From Desmodesmus armatus (lineage: Eukaryota; Chlorophyta; Chlorophyceae; Sphaeropleales; Scenedesmaceae), in contig VIIQ02000059.1 in NCBI GenBank assembly GCA_007449985.2, positions 124,001-188,000 of the forward strand: 64,000 nt of DNA, written 5' to 3'. Numbering within the stretch: the first letter of the stretch is position 1; each line of letters begins with the position of its first letter. Below, one piece after another: positions 10,354 to 20,387 of the stretch. Under the pieces are notes generated by a model, which was not told where the DNA came from, searched no databases, and worked only from the letters and a program-made list of their open reading frames with translations. The position numbers and the translations under genes were made by a program.

Positions 10354-12918
10354 TTAGGGCATGAGGACGATTAACAGCGGCGACAGCAGTGCCAGCATCG
10401 CTGTGGCTACTGGCAGAGCACTCTCAAAATGCATGAGCAGGAAAACCAATGCTGCTACAAAGACTGTGGCCACCAGCGCACATGCCAGAACCCGCCGCGG
10501 CTCGCACTCAGTGACTGAGTGCAAGAAGGCCTTGGCACCAGCACCCCTGCTGCCGCTGGCAGGCTCCTGCATGACTGGATGCTGCAAGAGCTCATCTGCC
10601 AGTTCCTCCTGCACTGCAGGAGCGGGCTGGTCTAGCTGGTGCTGGTGCTGCTCGTCCTCCTCTTGTAGTGCCTCTGCCTCTGCTGCGGCCTGCACCTTGC
10701 TGAGCGCCTCTGCCAATTGCTTCTGCAGCTGTGCCACTTGCTGCTGGTGCTGCTCTTGCTTCAGCGCCTGCACCTCTGCTGCCAGTTTCTCCTTTGCTGC
10801 CAAATGCTGCAGCACACTAGACACCTCCTGGAGTCGCTGCTCAACTTCTCCCCGCGCCTTGTCTACCCGCTGCTGCTGACTGTCAAGGTTCTGCTGCTGC
10901 AGAACCTGCGCTTTCCCTGCGGCTGCCTGCACCGCCTCCTGCGCCTTGAGGCCAGTCATCTGCTTGCTGAGCTGCTGCTGCTGCTCCAACACCTGAGTGC
11001 GCTCCCCAAACAGCTGCTCCCGCTGCTGGTTCAGCATGGCCCGCTCCACCGCCACTACCTGGTCTACTGTCCGTTGCTTTTCTGTGTGCAGGGCATGTCG
11101 TGCCTGCTCCAGCTCACCTTGCTGCTGCTTGTGCACTGCTGCCATGCTGGCAATCAGGTGCTGGACTGCTGTGCGCTGCTTGTTGATGTCGGTCACCACA
11201 TTCGCACTTTCAAGCCATGCATCTATCAGCACACTTGACACTGAGCTGCCTGCTGGCCCCAGGCCCGGCTGCAAAGCAGCTTTGGCAACTGCTGTATTGC
11301 TCCTTGCCGCTGGCAGCAGCAGCCGCACCACCACGCTCTGCTTGGTGTTGGCATCCAAGCTTGTGGCTTGTGCTGCTGCCACTGCTGATTTCACCATGTC
11401 GTCTGCGGCTGCAGCTGTGTCAAGCCAACTGTACTGCAGCAAGCAGTCTATGGTGGGCATGTGGCCTGTGCTGGCCGCCATGTGTAGGGCGCTGCGGTCC
11501 CCTGACCCCAAGGCGTGCACTGCAGCACCTGCAATCAGCAGCTGCTCCAGTGTGCCGGTGTGCTTGCCCTTCACTGCCAGGTGCAGGGGGGTATCGTGTG
11601 TATCCAGGGCAGCATCCAAGGGGGCACCATGCGCAATCAGCAGCATAGCCACATCAGTGCAGCCGCGCTCTGCCGCGTTGTGCAGAGCTGTCCAGCCGCG
11701 GTCAGCTGCTGCTCGTGGCTCTGCCCCTGCTGTCAGCAGCAGTCTGACCATGTCAGCACGGCCCAGCTTGGCTGCTAGGAACATGGGGGTAGCTCCTGCA
11801 TCGTCAGCAGCATCCACCACAGCGCCAACAGCCAGGAGCTTCTTCACAGCAGCTGCGTTCCCGGCTGTGACAGCGTGGTGCAGTGGGGTCAGGGAAGCTG
11901 CGTCAGGTATGCTGGCTGGTGCATGGGCTGCCAGCAGCAGGGCCAGGCATGCGCTGCAGCCGCTGTCTACTGCTGTGTGCAGAGGCGTGTAGCGCAGGGA
12001 ATCCTCTGCGGACACATCTGCACCTGCATCAATCAGCGCCTGCAGGAGTGCTGGATGCTTGTGCTGAGCTGCTAAATGCAGTGCTGTCTTGGCGTCTGTG
12101 GTGGGAGTGTTGGGCGATGCCCCTGCGTCCAGCAGCACTGCTGTAACTGCTGCATGGCCAGCTGCCACTGCGATGTGCAAGGGTGTCCTACTGATGCCGT
12201 CCACTGCATTCACTGCTGCCCCCTTGCTGAGCAGGAGCTGTGCCATATCTGCATGGTTGCCTGCTGCTGCTGCATGCAGGGCTGTTGCAAAGTTCGTAGC
12301 AGTGCTGATGGTACTGGCTGCTGCTCCGGCATCCAGCAATGCCTGCACTATTGCTGTATGACCGCTTGCAGCAGCCAAGTGCATGGGTGTCCTGCCCCAC
12401 TTGTCTCCAGCACTGACTGAGGCTCCCTTGCTGAGCAGCAGCTGGACAGCGTCGATGTGCCCAAAGCATGCTGCTCCGTGTAGGGCTGTGTGCCCTGCAA
12501 CAGTACTGTTGCCTGTGTCAAGGCTGATACCCTTTTTCAGCAGGGCATCTGCCAGGATGCCCAATATGCTCGAAGCACTGGTAGTGTTGTAAAGGGGTGT
12601 CAAACCACTGTGGTTGGGTATGCAGGGGTCTGCTCCTGCTGCTAGCAGCACCTCCACTGTGCTGGACTTGCGGTTGGCTACTGCTGCAAACAGTGGGGTC
12701 ATCTGCATGTGGTCCAGCGCATCTAGCTTTGCTCCTGCATTGATGAGCTCTGAGGCAATGCTGTCTCTGCCTAGCCATGCTGCAACATGTAGAGCTGTGG
12801 ACCCGTTGTGGTCGGTTGCAGTCACTGCTGCTGACAGAGCTGGAAACTGGTGAATCGGCTCAAGGTCTCCGGCTTTTATAAGTTTCAGCAGGTCACTCAA
12901 GGTACTTGAAGAAGCCAT
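10354..12918 (-). CDS. Ankyrin-repeat, coiled-coil, tail-anchored protein
   Basis: A single uninterrupted frame of 854 residues. I start at the ATG at 12918 (context AAGATGGC); an in-frame ATG at 13080 would add 54 residues. Residues from about 38 to 500 hold about 14 ankyrin repeats (TALHxAA, TPLHxAV, LLLxAGA), usual for protein-protein binding. They are followed by a variable linker, then a long Gln- and Glu-rich coiled coil with many heptad-like Leu and Val, an acidic stretch and a Ser-Gly-Arg linker. The last 50 residues form one or two hydrophobic segments (VLACALVATVFVAALVFLL, then ALPVATAMLALLSPLLIVLM) ending at the C-terminus. The layout suggests a tail-anchored membrane protein with its ankyrin domain in the cytosol. 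No enzymatic domain is visible. Being long and intronless in an intron-rich region, it may be a retrocopy. A decayed paralogue lies at the left end. Confidence 0.88.
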   Translation of the reverse strand: MASSSTLSDLLKLIKAGDLEPIHQFPALSAAVTATDHNGSTALHVAAWLGRDSIASELINAGAKLDALDHMQMTPLFAAVANRKSSTVEVLLAAGADPCIPNHSGLTPLYNTTSASSILGILADALLKKGISLDTGNSTVAGHTALHGAACFGHIDAVQLLLSKGASVSAGDKWGRTPMHLAAASGHTAIVQALLDAGAAASTISTATNFATALHAAAAGNHADMAQLLLSKGAAVNAVDGISRTPLHIAVAAGHAAVTAVLLDAGASPNTPTTDAKTALHLAAQHKHPALLQALIDAGADVSAEDSLRYTPLHTAVDSGCSACLALLLAAHAPASIPDAASLTPLHHAVTAGNAAAVKKLLAVGAVVDAADDAGATPMFLAAKLGRADMVRLLLTAGAEPRAAADRGWTALHNAAERGCTDVAMLLIAHGAPLDAALDTHDTPLHLAVKGKHTGTLEQLLIAGAAVHALGSGDRSALHMAASTGHMPTIDCLLQYSWLDTAAAADDMVKSAVAAAQATSLDANTKQSVVVRLLLPAARSNTAVAKAALQPGLGPAGSSVSSVLIDAWLESANVVTDINKQRTAVQHLIASMAAVHKQQQGELEQARHALHTEKQRTVDQVVAVERAMLNQQREQLFGERTQVLEQQQQLSKQMTGLKAQEAVQAAAGKAQVLQQQNLDSQQQRVDKARGEVEQRLQEVSSVLQHLAAKEKLAAEVQALKQEQHQQQVAQLQKQLAEALSKVQAAAEAEALQEEDEQHQHQLDQPAPAVQEELADELLQHPVMQEPASGSRGAGAKAFLHSVTECEPRRVLACALVATVFVAALVFLLMHFESALPVATAMLALLSPLLIVLMP

Positions 12919-13728
12919 CTTGTGCTGGGTTTGAGAAAGCAAGCCCTTGCTGACAGTACAAAGAGCAGCACAACGGCAATGGAGCCTGCTTACTGAACTT
13001 GCAACAGCTGATGTTGCATGAAGCTGAAGTGATTGCTGTGTCGCATCGAACATTTCTGGCTCTCTAGCGATGCTAAGCATGGAATTTCGCCAGCTTCCCG
13101 CCAAACCCTAGCTTTGGGGTTGACGACAGCATCCAGCCGAAACGCAGCTTTTGAAAATGACACTTGTCAGCATCAAGTGGTTGAGGTCTTGACTGGAGGC
13201 CATACGCCATTTGGGGTGACTGTACAGGCACAACACTGGCACAACATGTTCAGTTGCACACTCAGCTGCTTGGAGATATGCAACCATCGTGCCTGAACTA
13301 AGGATTTAGTCACTTGTGCTTGGGGCTTGGTGGTCAGTGCCCCAAAGTGGACTCTGTCACTGACATGGCATGCTGTTGTTCACTGCATGGGCTGCACTGT
13401 GCTGCACGATGGGTGCCATTGTGTTGCTGTTACTGACTGTTCGTTGGAGGAGAATTGCTTGCTGTCAATGACTTGTACTTGCTGTCACTGCCTGTCACAA
13501 ACTGTCGCTGTCTGTCTTGGCTGTAGGCAGCCAGAGCTTTATTGAGATCAAAGTCACTGGATGACGTTGAAGTCACTGCATGAGGTTAACAGCAGGAGAC
13601 ATATGCTTTCTTCTGAACACTCTGCCACGAACCATCCGCATTTGGATATCGAAGGTGGTCATTTGACTGTTTGTGCAAGTTTGTGCAGAGAATCAGGCCC
13701 TGTTGTGTTCGGAACTGGCCCTGGTAAG
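12919..13728. other. Upstream region of the ankyrin gene
   Basis: Contains the possible N-terminal extension of the ankyrin frame (to 13080) and then no convincing gene. A group of short CTGTC/TTGCTGTCA-type repeats at about 13430-13520 is visible. No TATA box could be chosen with confidence. Confidence 0.35.
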
Positions 13729-14027
13729 GGGTAGGGATTACAGGATTGTAGTTGAAAGTGACACAGGGAGTTTTTGAAGTAGGGGGGAGGGCTAGGGGCA
13801 TTCCGGCTCAAGAGCATGCCCCCAGGGGTGGGGGCATTGCGTCTTGCAGGGAGCCTGCTGCCCAGCCTGCAGTATGCCTTGAAAACAGGGCAGTTCGGGG
13901 CCTTGGGAGGGGAGGGGGGCATGGGGCTTTTCCAGCCTGAGCCTCCCAGTCAATCCCCTTAGGGGTGGGGGCATTTTGGGAGCCTGACAGAAAAACTCCC
14001 TGTGTCACTTTCAAATAATCCCTACCC
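13729..14027. mobile_element. Short TIR element, 299 bp, TAAG flanks
   Basis: The outer 12 bp (GGGTAGGGATTA and its complement TAATCCCTACCC) are perfect inverted repeats. A further inverted block, TTGAAAGTGACACAGGGAGT, lies inside the left end after an 11-bp spacer and almost directly inside the right end. TAAG occurs immediately outside both ends (13725-13728 and 14028-14031), compatible with a 4-bp target duplication. Internally a GGGGTGGGGGCATT motif occurs twice. No coding capacity. I call it a MITE-like element of unassigned family. Confidence 0.7.
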
Positions 14028-14273
14028 TAAGGTTACCCGCATCTTGTTCTCCAAAGGGGGGTTACCAACCGGCCGTTCAGCTTCCTCCAGCGAGGCTGCC
14101 ACATCGCGACGCCACATGCAACTTCTTAGATTGAAAATACTAACTTGATATTAGGAGTAGAAAAACATACTGTCATCAAATCAACACAGGCAACCGGTCT
14201 GCAGTGCTGTTAGCCACCTCGTTCTTGCTTGGCTCGACTGCAATAAACAAAGCCCTCGTCAATCATTTAGGGT

Positions 14274-17200
14274 ATGCTCTCAGATACTGATCAACGACAA
14301 CATCGCCCACCGATCACGGTCAGCAACCGATTCAAGGACTCTGCAAGTCTCTTAGTCCCACGTCCCTGTCAGACAGCGCCCACCGGCACGCATGTGTTGA
14401 TGCAGCTCATGGTAAGAACCCCTTGTGCCCTCGTCTGCATCGCTACGTCACGCACCTCACCCTCCAACATTCACAAGCTGTCGTAAACATCATTCTGCAG
14501 ACGCCGCAAACGCCTTCGACACAGACAGATGATTACTGCAAGCGCGTATGTGTGGTGAGCAGGGATGGCAGCCCGCCAGTGGCGTCGTGTTCCGTACTGC
14601 CAATCAATCACCTTGATCATGATCACCACCAACAGCATGCCAGCCTGGGGGTGTCACAGACGAAGGTACAACTTGAAACAGCGGTGTTTCCACTGAAGAA
14701 GCTGTATCCAGCTTGTGAGCTCCAGCTTCCACCTCTCTCCCTCGCTGTATGCTGCCGTTCCATCCCCCCAATCAGGTGGAGGGCTGCACTGTTGATGTTA
14801 CACTCGAGTCCAGCTACTGCAGGCAGAAGAGGGTGTGCACGATGCACCGCCAGGCAGATTCAGTGAAGGTAGCGGGTACTGACGAGTTGCTGCGCTTTTG
14901 CCATCAGGTGAGCCAACACTGCTGGGATGTCTTATTGGTATCAATGTCGGATTGGTATTGGCTGCAAAGGACAATGTCCATAGCTTGTCTAGAGCAATGC
15001 TAAAGCTGCATCTGCTGGGGATGCTGGCCACCATGCATGCCCCAAGCTCATGGGTGTATACATAAGCAGGGTGCAGGCGCCTTGGTGCAAAGCTTGCTGC
15101 AGCACTAGTCTGCCTGGGCACTAGTCTGTATGCGAGCCACTGACCATGCCTTGCATACCACCATCTCTTGATGTGATTGCGCCATGCTGTGCTTTGCCGC
15201 TGTTGCTCAGTGCGGCAAGCTGGAGGAGCTGTCGACCTTTGATGTGGGCAAGAGAAGCTGCAGGCCTGCACTGGCTAGACGCCGTGCAAACCACCGCCTC
15301 ACACACAGCCGCAAGAAGGCAGCATCACCAACAGCAGCCGCAGCAGCAGGAGTGTCCAAGCCCCTGGCAGTCTTGGGCTTCATCCCTGTGGCCTACAGCC
15401 CCTATGCCAGCATCACAGAGATGCTGCCAGACACGCAAGCGCTTGTGGTGCTTGCAGCTGGTGCCTCTGCGGCTGCGGCCAGCACAGCAGCAGACACGAC
15501 CTCTGTGGCACCCCCAGGGGTATACCCCACACAGCTGCAGCAGCAGCTGCAGCTGTATCAGCAGCAGTGCGCAGTGCTGCGCAGTCAGTCACAGCAGCTC
15601 GGGGAGGAGCAGATGGAGCCCCAGGCTGGCATAGGGGCTGCTGTACACCAGGCACAGCACAACAACCACCCCGGGGGCTCTGCAGGCCCAGGAGAGCCCG
15701 GCACATCAGGTGCTGCTGCTGCCGGGCTGGCAATGTGTAGCCCCAGCACACCCCAGTGGCGTGCTGCCACAACGTACGCCCCTGTGCCAGCGTCTGACCC
15801 TGGGGTGTGGTCCTACGGGCAGGCCTGCCCTCCCGCTGCAGCAGCAGGACCATGCGCGGCCAGTATGGCTGCGTCATCCAGCACAAGCATGTGCTTCCCA
15901 GCACACAATGACTCCTGCTGCCTGCTGCCCCAGCACGTCAGCGCCAGTTTCAGCAGCACGCAACTGCTGTCCCCCGTGGGTGCAGGCATGGAGGGTGCTT
16001 CCATGCAGGGCCTGCAGCAGCAACTGTGGCAGCACCAGCAGCAGCAGCAACCAGCAGCAATGCAGCTCGCGCATGGGTTCACCTCGGACTCTACACTGGC
16101 TGCTGCAGGGGCCGGTCATGCAGGCGCATGCATGGCGCCTGCAGGGCTCTCACCCACCTGCACAGTCGGCGCCTACTCGAGCATGTGCTCCAGTGCTGGC
16201 ATGGGCTATGACAGCGGCAGCGGCGACTGGGGTAGCCAGCAGCAGTGTGTGCAACCACCAGCACACGTGCAGCAGATGCTGCCAGCAGGAGCTGGAGGCA
16301 TGTGGGACTCGCTGCCTGCAGGATGGGCTGGCGGCATTGTCACCAGCGGCAGCCCCAGCGCTGCACTGGTGCCCCCTGTGCCTCACATGTCCACAGGTGC
16401 AGGCCTGCTGGGGCCTGTGCAGGTGACTGCGGCAGGGGCCATGCAGGGTGCAGGAGGCGCCATGCAGGGTGCTGCAGGGGCAATGCAGGGTGCAGGAGGC
16501 GCCATGCAGGGTGCAGGAGGGGCCATGCAGGGTGCAGGAGGGGCCATGCAGTGTGCTGCAGGGGCCATGCAGGGTGCTGGAGGCACCATGCAGGGTGCAG
16601 GAGGCGCCATGCAGGGTGCAGGAAGCGCCATGCAGTGTGCTGGAGGGGCGATGCATGGTGCAGGAGGCGCCTTGCAGGGTGCAGGAAGCGCCATGCAGTG
16701 TGCTGGAGGGGCGATGCATGGTGCAGGAGGCGCCGTGCAGGGTGCAGGAAGCGCCATGCAGGGTGCTGGAGGGGCGATGCATGGTGCAGGAGGCGCCTTG
16801 CAGGGCGCTGGAGGGGCCATGCAGGGTGCTGCAGGGGCAATGCAGGGTGCAGGAAGCGCCATGCAGGGTGCAGGAGGCGCCATGCAGGGTGCAGGAAGCG
16901 CCATGCAGGGTACAGGAAGCGCCATGCAGGGTGCTGGAGGCGCCATGCAGGGTGCAGGAAGCGCCATGCAGGGTACAGGAAGCGCCATGCAGGGTGCTGC
17001 AGGGGCCATGCAGGGTGCAGGAGGCGCCATGCAGGGTGCAGGAGGCGCCGTGCAGGGTGCAGGAAGCGCCATGCAGTGTGCTGGAGGGGCGATGCATGGT
17101 GCAGGAGGCGCCATGCAGGGTGCAGGAAGCGCCATGCAGGGTACAGGAAGTGCCATGCAGGGTGCAGGAGGCGCCATGCAGGGTGCAGGACCAGGGAGTG

Positions 17201-17370
17201 CAGGCCTATGTGCTGCCTTCGAGCCTGTGCTGGTGCCATGGGAGGATGATGGGTTTGACATCATGGACTTCGACTTTGCTGATGACATCGAAGGTAGGGT
17301 GTTTGAGTTAGGGTTTAGGGTTCAGGCGTTAGCATGCAGAAGGGGCTGTGTGAGGGGCACAGCAGTGTGA
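14274..17370 (+). CDS. SBP-box transcription factor with Gly-Ala-Met-Gln repeat tail
   Basis: Proposed exons are 14274-14411, 14501-14554, 14776-14907 and 15211-17370, all phase 0 (827 residues). The SBP domain (about residues 59-142) is assembled by splicing: CVVEGC, then CTMH of finger 1, then FCHQ joined to CGKLEELSTFDVGKRSC of finger 2, then the basic nuclear-localisation stretch RPALARRRANHRLTHSRKK. SBP proteins bind GTAC-core DNA in the nucleus. In finger 2 the usual His after C-x2-C-x3 is Glu. The rest is Gln/Ala/Ser-rich with about 36 copies of a seven-residue AMQGAGG-like repeat, and ends in an acidic, aromatic segment (EDDGFDIMDFDFADDIE) that looks like an activation domain. A GT donor at 17294 might splice to a further exon; otherwise the frame stops at 17370. 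The two SBP exons are secure; the first two exons are less certain. Confidence 0.8.
16438..17190 (+). repeat. 21-bp coding minisatellite, about 36 units
   Basis: Imperfect 21-bp units encode A-M-Q-G-A-G-G variants (AGG, AAG, AGS). Larger groups of units such as SAMQCAGGAMHGAGG are themselves repeated, so the array grew by unequal exchange of multi-unit blocks. It stays in frame throughout, and all three plus-strand frames are open. Confidence 0.9.
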
Positions 17371-20300
17371 CACAGACGAGGGACATGCAAGCAGAGCAGG
17401 GCAAGTTGGCCACAGGCTTGTGTGGTAGAACTGTACTGTGCAGTGTGGGTGGGGTTGCAAGCAGCAGGCAGTTGGAATTTGTGCTCAAAATTCATGAAGG
17501 ATCGCTGTCGTTACTGCCATGTTCAAGTCCAAGGACTCAATGCAGGCCAACAGAGAGCATCCGCATAGCTTGGTGTCCGGGTCGGCCCCCACATTCTTTA
17601 CTACTACTGCTAGTAGCATGTGCTGCACTGGTCCGCAACAGTGTGCTCCTTGTGTGCTGATGCTGCACAGGGCTGCTGGAGATGTCTCTGCTGGAAGCTG
17701 ATATGGAAGTCTGCATGAGTGCAGCTGGCTTGGGGTAGGTTGTCTTACCTACAACGGGCCTCTTCAGCACCCATTGGTGGGTGTGTCTTGGTAGCATGCG
17801 GCATCGTTTTTGAAATTGTTGGCTTGCGGATAACACATGGGGTCCATCCACCTGAGGCCCTTTGCGGGATTGTTGTGGGTGTCGAGTAGCTTGCGTGTGT
17901 TGATTGACGATGCTTTGGCGTCGCGCTTTTTGAAAAGTTCTGCCAAGTGGGGCTGCTGTTTATCTTTGCCAGAAGGCCATTCTGAGCATTCATGTTCCCG
18001 CCTTTTGGGAGCGAACCAATTGTGCAGCTTTGGTCTGCGTCTGGGTGATCGTGTGTATGGTGAGAACTAGGCTGTGGGCAGAGGCAGCAATGCGTACGTG
18101 TTGACAGAGGGTGGGCATGGTGATTGAACGCAGGGCAGTTCTGGGAGTACGATCTCTTGACGTGTGTGGTGTCTATTACTACTACTACTACCACTACTTC
18201 TACTACTACCTGACGACCGCTCGAACCAACCGTTTGCGCCGTATGAGGCGACTTGTGTCTTCGCCTGGACATACGCTGTAAGCTCAGGAAGTGGGCTTTA
18301 TAAGCATGGGCAGGTAGTTGGCATTACGGGATATATATGCAGGGTTGACTGCCTTGTTCTGAAGGAACGGAAAGCATCAGCTTGCTTGTGTGTCTGCAAG
18401 GTGCTGTGGGCTGTGTTTGGAGGCGTGAGCTGTTAAAAGGGTTTTGGCCATGTGGGTGCCAGGTGGGGTCACACGTGGTGTGGGTTGTTTCGAGAGTGCA
18501 ATACTATCAGGGGATTGTTGTGTATGGGGCAAGCTGGCCATGTTGTCGTGTAAGCCCTGCCTTAAATTGGCAGTTTGACAGTTCAAGCGCATGCCTTGAA
18601 CGAAACATTGAGCAAGCCTGCAAGTCTGCCATATGGATGGAGCAAGCGGTGCATCTTGTATCGTTCAGAAGCATGTTGGCCGCTTGTGCTGACTGCTTCC
18701 TCCATGTTGAAAGAGTTGACTGGTTGGCCAGCATACACCTCTTTGAAGGGTGTGCATTGTCGTGGGCAAGCATGTGAGTGGGTGGCCTGCCGATCTGTTG
18801 GGAAGTTCAATTTGTGGATCAGGTGGCAGGAGTATTAGCATGCCTCGCTTCCTCCTCCATCACAAGTTTGTGTGGATGTGCTCAACCAAGCTCCGTTTGT
18901 TCAACACATGAGTTGTGTGAGTTGTGTGGGTGTGCATGACAAAGCTACATGGGAGGGGGAACATCTGTGCAACTGTATTGATACAAGGTGTGTGTAGTTG
19001 GTGGCCATTGCCTCCCTTCGTCTGCTGCTTCAACATGTTGCACAGGTGGTCAGGTTGTTGGCGAGAGGTTCTTGGGGTGCAGCCTGTTGTTGTGTGGCAT
19101 AAAGCGTACATGTTTGTCCATTGTTGTTGTTGTTGTTGCACACTTCAAGACTGCGCACTTCAGGACTGCGCACTGTATCCTGGTGGAGTGCTGTTCCAGC
19201 CTGGGCACCAATAGTGTGAGGAGGTTTGTTTCCTCCCTCACAGCGCACACGCACTGGCGTCTGTCTGGGTCACTCAGAGCCTGTCGTGGCACCAAGTCGT
19301 GGCCGTCAAGGCAGGGTCCCTTTTCTGAGCAGTCCATACTTTGTGCGTGAACAAGATATTCTTTAAGTGGGTATGAGCTGTGTTCTACACAGGGTGCACC
19401 CATGTGGGTCACACCTTTGAAGACTTGCAGTGTATCTTCCATCTCTTCCTCTTCCCGTTCACAGCCTGTTCACCACTTCCAGGTGTGAACGGGCAGGACT
19501 TCTTTGCGTGGATTGCTGCGATTTGGCTGTGTCTGGAACACTGCAATTTGGTTGGCTGTGCCTGGAACGCTGCAATTTGGCTTATTGCGCTCTGCTTCGA
19601 GCGGCGAGGCGAGCGTGGCACCAATATGTGGGTGTCACGTGGCAATCACTGCATGATTGCAATCCTCGCATGGTACGATTTGGACTTTTGAAACCTGCCA
19701 GCGCACATTGTCTGAGCGCATTGGCCATGTCCTGGCCAATCGAGCTGTCAGACAGCACTGAGTTTGCCATGTTCGATTGCACTGCTACTGCTATCATTAC
19801 TTTACTTTACTGGGTCACAACCCCGCCTGACAGCTACTGTGTTCACCTTGTCACAGTGCACTGTTGTGCTGTTGCGCAAAGCTGGCTGGGAGCCCAGCTG
19901 GGTGAGCCCTTGCTGATACTACCTGGCTGTGGCTATCCTAGTAGGCTGTGGCCGCCTAGCTGCTATCCTGGAAGGTCTTTACACTGCCAAGGGGCGTGAG
20001 CTGCACTTGTTGTGCTGCATGGGCTATGGCCATCTCGCGTCCGCTTACCGCACACATTGCGCGTTTTGTTTGACCAGAGGGTTTGACTAGATGGTTTTGA
20101 CTAGATGTACACACCGCCAGCTCTTTTCCCATTGCAGCAGGGAGCATGCGAGCTAGCCACTGTATGCACCCCTTGTCATGTAAGTGTTGTTTGGTCAGAG
20201 AGCCACGTGCTGACCGAACACACCTGCTGAGGTTTTTCAGGAGCGTAATGCTGGCCCTGAGTACCTGTGCATGCACCTGTTTCATCATGAAGCATATGTC

Positions 20301-20387
20301 CACACATTATGTTTTACTATGTGTTGGCATCGTTGAGCGATATTAGCGGATGTTGAGCACGGGTTGCTTGATGGTGCTGCAAAGCTA
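17371..20387 (-). other. Gene-poor; scattered minus-strand frames
   Basis: No gene I recognise. The minus strand carries several open stretches of ordinary, low-repeat composition at about 17764-17946 (contains NPAKGLRWMDPMCYPQ), 18583-18810, 19050-19442 (contains EHSSYPLKEYLVHAQSMDCS) and 19956-20303. They could be exons of one decayed gene or transposon on the minus strand, but I could not join them with convincing splice sites. A (CTA)n tract lies at about 18176-18210. Confidence 0.3.

Noticed and set aside
16150..17311. Long open frames on both strands over the AMQ repeat (for example 16340-17239 minus)
   Set aside because: A 21-bp repeat without stops in one unit is open in several frames at once. 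Only the frame continuous with the SBP domain is supported.
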